From Curvibacter microcysteis (GTDB lineage Bacteria > Pseudomonadota > Gammaproteobacteria > Burkholderiales > Burkholderiaceae_C), in assembly GCF_028649455.1 (NCBI RefSeq), contig NZ_JAQSIO010000002.1, positions 620,001 to 684,000 of the forward strand: 64,000 bases of DNA. The letters are read 5' to 3'. Positions 17,728 through 24,669 of this stretch are shown here, piece after piece. Below the pieces are notes generated by a model, which had not been told where the DNA came from, made no database searches, and saw only the letters and a program-made list of their open reading frames with translations. Both the position numbers and the translations under genes were made by a program. The first letter of the stretch is position 1, and each line of letters starts with the position of its first letter.

Positions 17728-18295
17728 GATATTGATTTATTTTTTATTTATTATCTGGTTGGGTGGTGCGTTGCAGGGCGGACTTTTTTATTGCTGGTCG
17801 ATGTCGTCATGCTTGGGTGGATAAATAGAAGGCGACGCTGATCCTGAAAATCATCCAAGGCAAGACCAGAATCGTCGATGCTATCCGGTTTTATGAAAAT
17901 AACTTTATTGATTGTAGGGCATGGTGATTAATGATAGTGCACTATTAAAATGCACTGCACGGAAAGCTCTTATGACCAATTAGTAATGCGTATGGTTGCG
18001 CACGGATTTGGGGTGGGTCTCTGTTGAAGCAACACTGGAGGTATGTGTGGGTGCAGAATTGATAGTGTGATTTCACTAACTAAGTTAAAGTCCCTGCTGA
18101 GCCTTGGTGTATTCGGTCGTGCAGGTACTAGTGCGGGTTGAATCCGTTGAGGTTTCCGCTTTGGATCAGGTTATCATGATTGACGGTGCTCTTTAGTCTG
18201 CCAGTTGTGGGCCTGCAAACGGCCATTTCTTCAAGTCCGTCGCCAGGGGCGGATCTGCTTTTCAACGCACAGCGTCGCCCAGAACCAAACCTTAT
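17728..18295. other. Decayed intergenic DNA between the glycan block and IS fragments
   Basis: No intact gene is seen. The stretch is moderately AT-rich, full of stops in all frames, and contains one short remnant resembling an IS3 OrfA start (annotated separately). It looks like eroded mobile-element and flanking DNA. Confidence 0.5.
17829..17927 (+). pseudogene. Possible remnant of an IS3-family OrfA N-terminus
   Basis: A 32-codon stretch reading KATLILKIIQGKTRIVDAIR resembles the helix-turn-helix start of IS3-family OrfA proteins, after which the similarity is lost and a stop occurs. It has no start codon. The call rests on a short match and on the IS fragments that follow. Confidence 0.35.
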
Positions 18296-18325
18296 ATTGA
18301 CCCAGTGATTTCCTACTCAGGGGGC
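18296..18325. repeat. IS end-like direct repeat, copy 1
   Basis: ATTGACCCAG followed by TGATTTCCTACTCAGGGGGC matches 27 of 30 bases with the segment at 18591-18620 in the same orientation. It probably is the right end of the IS3-family element whose transposase fragment begins 20 bases further on. Confidence 0.6.
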
Positions 18326-18344
18326 GGACGATTTCTTGGACTTG

Positions 18345-18587
18345 TTATATTGCGATTCCGAGAGACTTGCGGTGCTCCCTGGGGCTCATTGATCCCAGTG
18401 AGATTTTGATCCGTGCTTCGTTGTACCAGCGGATGTAGGAATCAAGTTCTACAGTGAACTCCTCGATACTCGTATTCATCCAGCTTTTTGCATAGAACAG
18501 TTCGTTCTTCAGTCGGCCGAAGAATCCCTCGCAGACTGCATTGTCGGGTGAGCAAGCTTTACGGGACATGGAGCGCGTGAGACGCGC
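18345..18587 (-). pseudogene. IS3-family OrfB transposase, C-terminal fragment A
   Basis: The minus strand encodes the end of an IS3-type integrase-core transposase: RSMSRKACSPDNAVCEGFFG, then LKNELFYAKSW and FTVELDSYIRWYNEARIK with a terminal SPREHRKSLG. The catalytic Glu region and rve_3 tail remain; the DD part is gone. Reading continues upstream past the ATG at 18569 (TARLTRS) and is cut exactly where the inverted repeat at 18588 begins, so it was truncated by the neighbouring element or a rearrangement. Confidence 0.75.
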
Positions 18588-18590
18588 TGT

Positions 18591-18620
18591 ATTGACCCAG
18601 AGATTTCCTGCTCAGGGGGG
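18591..18620. repeat. IS end-like direct repeat, copy 2
   Basis: ATTGACCCAG followed by AGATTTCCTGCTCAGGGGGG, 27/30 identical to the copy at 18296-18325. Its first ten bases are part of the left 13-bp terminal inverted repeat of the composite remnant. Confidence 0.6.
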
Positions 18621-18648
18621 GTGCGTGTCAAGACAGTTGTCGCCTGAT

Positions 18649-19173
18649 TCATGCGCGCCGAGGCGCTTTATCCAGTGCTGATGCCGGCGTTTCGATGGGC
18701 TCCGAATCCCGCTCCGGATTGAGCTTGACCACCGCGATGTGATCCCAGTTTCGGGTGTGCCTTGCCCACCTGGCCGGATGGCATTGGCGGGCCTGCTGGT
18801 ACAGCTCATCGCGGCGCTTCAATATCTCAACGTCCTGCCCACTGTGGCGCTGCGCTGGTGTCACGTATCGAATCCCGCTGTGGCGATGCTCCAGGTTGTA
18901 CCAATGCACGAACCTCGCCGCCCAGGCCCGCGCGTCATTCAGGTCCGTAAATCCGCTCTTGGGGTATTCCGGTCGGTATTTGGCCGTTCGGAACAGCGCC
19001 TCGACAAACGCGTTGTCGTCGCTCACCCGGGGCCGCGAGTAAGACGGTTTGACCCCCAGCCAGTGCAGCATCGCCAGCACCGTCGTGGCTTTCAGCGTGG
19101 CGCCGTTATCGCCGTGAAGCACAGGTTTGCTGTCTCTGGCTGCAATCCCTTCGGCCAAGGCCGTGCGCTGCAC
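18649..19173 (-). pseudogene. IS3-family OrfB transposase, fragment B
   Basis: A 174-residue minus-strand frame covers the second half of an integrase-core transposase: LVQRTALAEGI leads into VLHGDNGATLKATTVLAMLH (second catalytic Asp), then YSRPRVSDDNAFVEALFRTA (catalytic Glu) and FVHWYNLEHRHSGIRYVTP. The first catalytic Asp region and the OrfA partner are missing, so it cannot be functional. The track start is GTG within the truncated frame, not a true start. It abuts fragment C head to head. Confidence 0.8.
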
Positions 19174-19175
19174 CA

Positions 19176-19745
19176 GGCGGGCAGGTGCGCAAGCGCCCGG
19201 TGGGCTTCAGGCCCAGAATCCAGGCTCTGCCGTCGGTGGCCAAGGCCCCAGATCAGCGCTGGGCGACGGATTTGTGCCGGGTTTGGGCAGGACGCGATGG
19301 ATGGGCTTCACTGGCCCTGGTGATCGACTGCTACAGCCGTGAATTGCTGGGCTGGCACCTGAGCCGCAGTGGCCGCTCCAAGACGGCCGAATCGGCCCTG
19401 GAGCAAGCACTGATCGCGCGGTATGGCTGCCTAGGCAAGGTGAAACACCCGTTCTTGCTGAGATCTGATAACGGCCTGGTGTTTACCAGCCGGAGCTACA
19501 CGGCCCTGGTCAAAAGCTATGGCCTGCAGCAAGAGTTCATCACGGCCTACAGCCCCGAGCAGAACGGAATGGTCGAGCGCGTGATTCGCACGCTCAAGGA
19601 CCAATGCGTGCATCGCCACCGGTTCGAAACCCTGCAACATGCCAGCCGGGTGATTGCAGATTGGATCGGCTGGTACAACCATCGGCGCCCTCACCAGGCA
19701 TTGAAAATGAAGACCCCCGCTGAGGCTTATGCGTTAGCGGCCTGA
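19176..19745 (+). pseudogene. IS3-family OrfB transposase, fragment C
   Basis: The plus strand encodes most of an integrase core: RWATDLCRVWAG (first Asp), LLRSDNGLVFTSRSYTALVK (second Asp), SPEQNGMVERVIRTLKDQCV (Glu) and WIGWYNHRRPHQALKMKTPA. All three catalytic residues are present, but the N-terminal helper region and OrfA are absent and the frame opens at the junction with fragment B. It resembles the IS2/IS407-like groups of IS3. Probably inactive by itself. Confidence 0.8.
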
Positions 19746-19822
19746 CCTGTGCAGGAAGTGCTGGGTCAATACAAGCCTTCAGCAGGGATTGGTTCAAGAC
19801 TGGAATAGATCTGTAAATTGAA

Positions 19823-19863
19823 TAAATAAAAAAGCCGCCAGTCTCAGAAGATCCTGGCGGCTT
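19823..19863 (-). terminator. Rho-independent terminator of gmd
   Basis: Read on the minus strand, a 10-bp perfect stem AAGCCGCCAG / CTGGCGGCTT with a 12-base loop is followed by a T-rich tract (TTTTTATTT). It lies 17 bases beyond the gmd stop and is a textbook intrinsic terminator. Confidence 0.9.
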
Positions 19864-19879
19864 AGTTATGTTCGGCTAA

Positions 19880-21031
19880 TTATTCGTGGTGGTCAAACGC
19901 CTTAAAGCCAGCCATCTTGATCAAGGCATCTTTGCGTGCGGAATCATAGTCTGCTAGGACCATTTCTTTGACCAACTCAGCCAAGGTGATTTTGGGCTTC
20001 CATCCCAGCTTGGCGTGGGCATTTGAGGGGTCACCTAGCAGGGTTTCGACTTCTGTTGGGCGATAATATCGTGGATCAACGCGCACAATGGTATCACCCA
20101 CTTTGCATTTGGCTTTGTCACCAGTGACGGAAGCCACAATGCCAACTTCCGCTTCGCCATCGCCTTCAAAGCGCAATGTCACGCCCAGCTCTGCTGCCGC
20201 AAACTCCACAAACTGGCGCACGCTGTACTGCACGCCGGTGGCAATCACAAAGTCCTCGGCTTGCTGTTGTTGCAGCATCAGCCATTGCATTTCCACATAG
20301 TCTTTGGCGTGGCCCCAGTCGCGCAGGGCGCTCATATTGCCCAGGTACAGGCAGTCTTGCAGGCCCAGCGCAATGCGGGCAATGGCACGGGTGATTTTGC
20401 GGGTGACAAAGGTTTCGCCACGCACAGGGCTTTCGTGGTTGAACAAAATGCCGTTGCAGGCATAAATGCCATAGGCTTCACGGTAGTTCACCGTGATCCA
20501 GTAGGCATACAGCTTGGCGACGGCATAAGGGCTGCGCGGGTAGAAGGGGGTGGTTTCCTTTTGCGGGATCTCTTGCACCAAGCCATACAGCTCGCTGGTG
20601 CTGGCCTGGTAAAAGCGGGTCTTCTTCTCCAGCTTCAGGATGCGGATGGCTTCCAAAATGCGCAGCGCACCAATGCCGTCGGCATTGGCTGTGTATTCGG
20701 GTTCTTCAAAGCTCACAGCGACGTGGCTTTGTGCGGCCAGGTTGTAGATTTCGTCCGGCTGCACTTGTTGGATGATGCGGATCAGGCTGGTCGAATCGGT
20801 CAGGTCACCGTGGTGCAAGATGAACTTGCGGCCCGTTTCATGCGGGTCTTGGTACAGGTGGTCAATGCGGTCGGTGTTGAACAAGCTGCTGCGGCGCTTG
20901 ATACCGTGCACCTCGTAGCCCTTTTCCAGCAGCAGCTCGGCCAGGTAAGACCCGTCTTGCCCGGTCACGCCGGTGATCAGTGCCACTTTGCGGGCGTTGG
21001 CGACGGTGGTAGGTTGACCCTGATTGCTCAT
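19880..21031 (-). CDS. gmd: GDP-mannose 4,6-dehydratase
   Basis: A 383-residue short-chain (extended SDR) enzyme that converts GDP-mannose to GDP-4-keto-6-deoxymannose. The NADP-binding loop [20 protein letters not shown], the TSELYG motif with catalytic Thr/Glu, and the [12 protein letters not shown] Tyr-Lys pair are all present, as is [20 protein letters not shown]. Length matches E. coli Gmd (373). It precedes a strong terminator and follows fcl, so both are co-transcribed in the order fcl-gmd on the minus strand, opposite to the main polysaccharide operon. Confidence 0.96.
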   Translation of the reverse strand: MSNQGQPTTVANARKVALITGVTGQDGSYLAELLLEKGYEVHGIKRRSSLFNTDRIDHLYQDPHETGRKFILHHGDLTDSTSLIRIIQQVQPDEIYNLAAQSHVAVSFEEPEYTANADGIGALRILEAIRILKLEKKTRFYQASTSELYGLVQEIPQKETTPFYPRSPYAVAKLYAYWITVNYREAYGIYACNGILFNHESPVRGETFVTRKITRAIARIALGLQDCLYLGNMSALRDWGHAKDYVEMQWLMLQQQQAEDFVIATGVQYSVRQFVEFAAAELGVTLRFEGDGEAEVGIVASVTGDKAKCKVGDTIVRVDPRYYRPTEVETLLGDPSNAHAKLGWKPKITLAELVKEMVLADYDSARKDALIKMAGFKAFDHHE

Positions 21032-21106
21032 TTTGGTTTTCTCTCTGATTGAATTTAAAAGTATTCGATGTGTGATGCTGCTGTGATTGCCTGTTGCGGC
21101 CGTTGA

Positions 21107-22093
21107 TCAGTCGCGAAACGCGCCTTCGGCCTGGCGCTTCAAAAAGTCTGCATAAGCCAGGCCAATGCCGGCGCGCAGGTCCACCTTGGGGGCCCAGCCC
21201 ATGCCAGTCAGGCGGCCCACGTCCATCAGCTTGCGCGGTGTTCCGTCGGGTTTGGTGGTGTCCCACACCACCTCACCGGTGTAGCCCACCACCTCACCCA
21301 CCAGTTGGGTCAGGTCTTTGATGCTCAGGTCATGCCCGCAGCCCACGTTCACAAGCGGCGGGTACACCGACAGCAGACTGTCAAAGCGGTCATTGGGCAA
21401 GTCCATGAGGTAGACGCAGGCGTCGGCCATGTCGTCGCTGTATAAGAATTCGCGCAAAGGGGTGCCGGTGCCCCAGGCCGGTACTTGGGCGTCGCCGCGC
21501 AGCTTGGCTTCATGGAACTTGCGGATCAGCGCGGGCAATACATGGCTGTTTTGCAGGTTGTAGTTGTCACCGGGGCCGTACAAGTTTGTGGGCATGGCCG
21601 CCAAAAAGCGGGTGCCGTACTGGCGGTTGTAGGCCGAGCACATTTCAATGCCCGCAATCTTGGCCAGCGCGTAGGGGCGGTTGGTGGGCTCCAGCGGGCC
21701 GGTCAACAGGTGCTCTTCACGCATGGGTTGGGGGCATTCACGCGGGTAGATGCAGCTGGAGCCCAAGAACAGCAAGCGTTCCACGCCATGGCGCCAGGCC
21801 GAGTGGATGACGTTGGTTTGGATGGCCAGGTTGTCGCGGATGAACTCTGCTGGGTAGGTGTTGTTGGCCACAATGCCGCCCACTTTGGCGGCGGCCAGGT
21901 AGACTTGAGTGGGCTTTTCAGTGGCAAAAAAGGCTTCGACTTGGTCGGGCTGGGTCAGGTCCAGCTCGGCGTGGGTGCGGGCCAGCACGGTTTGGCCCTG
22001 GGCCTGCAGCCGTCGCACCAGGGCAGACCCCACCAAGCCCCGGTGGCCTGCCACGTAAACACGCTGTGCTTTTGCTTGTTCTGTAGAACTCAT
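21107..22093 (-). CDS. fcl: GDP-L-fucose synthase
   Basis: This 328-residue epimerase/reductase completes GDP-L-fucose synthesis from the Gmd product. Visible features are the NADP loop VAGHRGLVGSALVRRL, LFLGSSCIYPRECPQPM (catalytic Ser) and the RPYALAKIAG Tyr-Lys motif, plus NLYGPGDNYNLQNSHVLPAL. The gene is 75 bases upstream of gmd. Together with manC they provide the complete route from mannose-6-phosphate to GDP-fucose within one locus. Confidence 0.95.
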   Translation of the reverse strand: MSSTEQAKAQRVYVAGHRGLVGSALVRRLQAQGQTVLARTHAELDLTQPDQVEAFFATEKPTQVYLAAAKVGGIVANNTYPAEFIRDNLAIQTNVIHSAWRHGVERLLFLGSSCIYPRECPQPMREEHLLTGPLEPTNRPYALAKIAGIEMCSAYNRQYGTRFLAAMPTNLYGPGDNYNLQNSHVLPALIRKFHEAKLRGDAQVPAWGTGTPLREFLYSDDMADACVYLMDLPNDRFDSLLSVYPPLVNVGCGHDLSIKDLTQLVGEVVGYTGEVVWDTTKPDGTPRKLMDVGRLTGMGWAPKVDLRAGIGLAYADFLKRQAEGAFRD

Positions 22094-22498
22094 CCCTAGG
22101 GTCCCTGACTTGGTTGTTTTACAAAGCTTCTATTATCGCCAAGGTGTGTGCGGTTTTACATACAAACCCTAATATTTGCGCGCTGTCTAACGGTACCGGT
22201 GCTTGGCGTTGTGTTCTTGCTCTGACGCACGCGGGGCTCTAACGGTTCCAAGGCCTCTGGGGCAGGGGAGGCGTGTGGACGATGGCCTTGCCTAGCTGAT
22301 TTTTTTGATGCCTTTTGTCGGTGGTTTATTGCTTTGGCGACATTAAATTGAATATTCACCAAAATGGTGTGCGGGTGCCCTTCATTTCCATCAATTCTCG
22401 AATGAGTGCACCAAATGTTGCGCCGCAACAAAGTGCTTGGTGGCCGCTAACTACTTTGTTAGACTCGCGCGACACACATTTTTTACAGAGAGGTCACT
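22094..22498. other. Divergent intergenic region between fcl and the Ala-rich protein gene
   Basis: This 405-base gap separates the minus-strand fcl from a plus-strand gene, so it should hold two promoters. An 8-bp inverted repeat AACAAAGT (22427-22434) / ACTTTGTT (22453-22460) with 18-base spacing lies about 40 bases before the Ala-rich gene, and a smaller CACCA-AAA-TGGTG occurs at 22357-22369. No gene is supported. Confidence 0.4.
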
Positions 22499-23005
22499 AT
22501 GAGCAATCTCATCAAGAAGTCCCTGATCGCCATGAGCATCGCTGCTCTGGGGGCCTCGGCATTCGCCGCGTTCACCAGCGGCATGTCCGCCACGGCCGTC
22601 GAGGCAGAAGTCAAGGCGCAAGCAGCAGCTGGCGCCACGGCTGACAGCATTGCCGCTGCCGCTTTGGCTGCTGGCGTGACGCCGGGCACCATCACCACCG
22701 CCATGCTGGCTTCTGGTCAAGATGCCGCTGCAGTTGTGTCGGCCGTCGTGACTGCCGGTAAGGCTTCTGACGCTGTGGTGGCTGCAGTGGTGGCCGCGGC
22801 CCAAGCTGCTAACGTGTCGGCAACGGTCATCTCCAACGCCGCCATCGGCGCAGGTGCCAACACCGCCACGGTGACGGCATCCACCGCCGCCGGCGGTACG
22901 GGCACGGGTAACCAAGGTGGTACGGGTTCTGGCTCCAGCAGCTTCTCGTCTGCCCCAGCTGGCACCTCCTCGGGTGGTGGCGGTGGCGGCGCCAGCCGCA
23001 CCTGA
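22499..23005 (+). CDS. Secreted Ala-rich repeat protein of unknown function
   Basis: A 168-residue protein with a typical signal peptide (MSNLIKKSLIAMSIAALGAS, cleavage after AFA). The mature part consists of about five imperfect repeats of roughly 14 residues with Val/Ile and Ala in register: TPGTITTAMLASGQ, DAAAVVSAVVTAGK, ASDAVVAAVVAAAQ and so on. It ends in a Gly/Ser-rich tail (GTGSGSSSFSSAPAGTSSGG). There is no membrane anchor, Cys or PEP-CTERM motif. A strong GAGAGG ribosome site and a strong terminator suggest a monocistronic, well-expressed gene. No family is recognised. Position inside the polysaccharide locus makes a matrix or structural role possible, but this is inference. Confidence 0.75.
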   Translation: MSNLIKKSLIAMSIAALGASAFAAFTSGMSATAVEAEVKAQAAAGATADSIAAAALAAGVTPGTITTAMLASGQDAAAVVSAVVTAGKASDAVVAAVVAAAQAANVSATVISNAAIGAGANTATVTASTAAGGTGTGNQGGTGSGSSSFSSAPAGTSSGGGGGGASRT

Positions 23006-23031
23006 TCAGGCCCCTGGGCCTTATCCAAAAA

Positions 23032-23058
23032 AGGTAGCTTCGCGCTGCCTTTTTTTTT
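23032..23058 (+). terminator. Intrinsic terminator after the Ala-rich protein gene
   Basis: AGGTAGC pairs with GCTGCCT (one G-T pair) and is followed by a run of nine T residues. It lies 27 bases past the stop and isolates the Ala-rich gene from the next one. Confidence 0.85.
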
Positions 23059-23204
23059 GGCTGATGGGGCTGCGCGCGCCGCTAGACTCAGGCTGCATGC
23101 CTGGGCAGGCGAAGGCCGCGCAGGCGCCCATCGCTGGGTTCGTCGCCAGTGGTGCCAAACGATAAATCAACAAAGTCAGCAAACCATTGTTCAACAGGTC
23201 AGGG

Positions 23205-24668
23205 ATGGCAATCACAAAGAGCAAGAGGGGTAGGGCTGCCTACTCGGATGAGGGCGGCGCACCACCGGTGCGCGACGCCTGGGTGTTTTGGGGCCTGTTG
23301 GCCCTGTTGGTGTGGGCGCCGCTGCCCCTGGGCAGCAACCGCACTTTTGCCATCGGCATTTTGGTGCCGTGGGTGTTTGCCTTGTTGGCGGGGGCTTTGT
23401 GGGCTTGGCGTGGGCAGGCCGATGCGGCTTGGCAGCGCCTGGCGCTGTTCAAGTGGCCGTTGATGGCGCTGGGGGCCTTTGTGCTGTTGGTGTGGTTCCA
23501 AACCCTGCCATTGCCCAGCGCCTGGGTGCAGGCCCTGTCGCCTGAGGCCTGGCGGGTGCAAGACGGCGTGGCGCCGTTTAGGCTGTCGCTGGATGTGTTC
23601 CAAACCCGGCTTTATGCGGCTTTGTCCACGGGCTACTTTTGCGCCTTCTTGCTGGTGCTGTTGACCGTGCGTGACCGTGCCCGGCTGGACCAGCTGGCCA
23701 TGGGCCTGGTGGTGGCGGGCGTGTTACAAGCCGTGTTGGCGGTGGTGCTGTTCTCGGCCACTGCGCATTACCAAATCTACTTTTTTGAGGTGCTGCACGA
23801 CCGCACCAAGGGCAGTTTTGGCTACCACAACCACTTTGCGGGTTACATGGAGCTGTGCTTATCCATTGGCGTGGGCTTGATGCTGGCCCGCCTGGGCAAG
23901 GACGTGTCCCAGGGCTCGGGCTGGAAGCACGTCGTGGGCCGCATCTTGGCCTTTGTGCTCAGCCCCAAAATGCGCCTGCGCATGCTGCTGGTGGTGATGG
24001 TGATTGCGCTGGTGCTCACCCGCTCGCGCATGGGCAACGCAGGGTTCTTTGCTTCACTGGTGATCGTCGGCCTGATCAGCCTGGCACTCACGCGCCGCTC
24101 GGCGCCGGCCATGGTCACCCTGGTGATCAGCCTGATTGTGGTGGACGTGGTGGTGGTGGGCTCTTGGGTGGGGCTGGAGAAGGTGGTCAACCGCGTGCAA
24201 GAGACCACTGTCAGCGGTGGCGGCTCGGAAGAATCCATTGAACAACGCCAGCAAGCCGCCATGGCTGCGCTGGGTTTGGTGCGCGACTTTCCAGCCTTTG
24301 GCACGGGGGGCGGCAGCTTTTACAACAGCTACATGCGCTACCGCGCCACGGACAAACTGTATTTTGACCACGCCCACAATGATTATGTGGAGCTGGCGGC
24401 CGATTATGGTTTGGTGGGTTTGGGCCTGCTGGGCGCTTTTGTGTTGGCCACGTTTTATGCAGCGGCGCGCACCCTGGCCAAGCGCCGCAGTTCATTGCCG
24501 CGCGGCATTGCCTTTGGCGTGATGATGGCCATTGTGTCCATTGCCATCCACAGCTGGGTGGACTTCAACCTGCAGCTGCCCGCCAACGTGCTGACGCTGA
24601 TGGTCATCATGGCCATGGGCTGGGTGGCTTACAACTTGCCTTCGGGTCGACACACGGGGGAGCAATGA
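23205..24668 (+). CDS. O-antigen ligase-fold (Wzy_C) membrane protein
   Basis: A 487-residue integral membrane protein with about 11 helices. The periplasmic loop carries GYHNHFAGYMELCL and FGTGGGSFYNSYMRYR, then DHAHNDYVELAADYG, all typical of the O-antigen ligase/WaaL-like family. It is GC-rich, unlike the Wzy-like protein at 14 kb, and probably older in this locus. It could be a second polymerase or a ligase that attaches polymer to an acceptor. The ATG at 23205 is chosen over an upstream TTG (23187). It precedes lapD by one base, implying co-transcription. Confidence 0.8.
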   Translation: MAITKSKRGRAAYSDEGGAPPVRDAWVFWGLLALLVWAPLPLGSNRTFAIGILVPWVFALLAGALWAWRGQADAAWQRLALFKWPLMALGAFVLLVWFQTLPLPSAWVQALSPEAWRVQDGVAPFRLSLDVFQTRLYAALSTGYFCAFLLVLLTVRDRARLDQLAMGLVVAGVLQAVLAVVLFSATAHYQIYFFEVLHDRTKGSFGYHNHFAGYMELCLSIGVGLMLARLGKDVSQGSGWKHVVGRILAFVLSPKMRLRMLLVVMVIALVLTRSRMGNAGFFASLVIVGLISLALTRRSAPAMVTLVISLIVVDVVVVGSWVGLEKVVNRVQETTVSGGGSEESIEQRQQAAMAALGLVRDFPAFGTGGGSFYNSYMRYRATDKLYFDHAHNDYVELAADYGLVGLGLLGAFVLATFYAAARTLAKRRSSLPRGIAFGVMMAIVSIAIHSWVDFNLQLPANVLTLMVIMAMGWVAYNLPSGRHTGEQ

Positions 24669-24669
24669 C

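Larger units (their letters stand above)
18588..19773. mobile_element. IS3-family composite remnant bounded by 13-bp inverted repeats
   Basis: A 1186-bp segment begins TGTATTGACCCAG and ends CTGGGTCAATACA, perfect 13-base inverted repeats with the 5'-TG/CA-3' termini usual for IS3 elements. Inside are two different OrfB C-terminal fragments, back to back and pointing outward, meeting near 19175. Both lack their N-terminal halves and OrfA, so the segment looks like the fused right halves of two related elements. No target-site duplication is evident. It is not autonomous. Confidence 0.65.

Noticed and set aside
18345-19745. Intact transposase genes
   Set aside because: All three OrfB frames lack N-terminal parts and OrfA partners, so they are listed as fragments.
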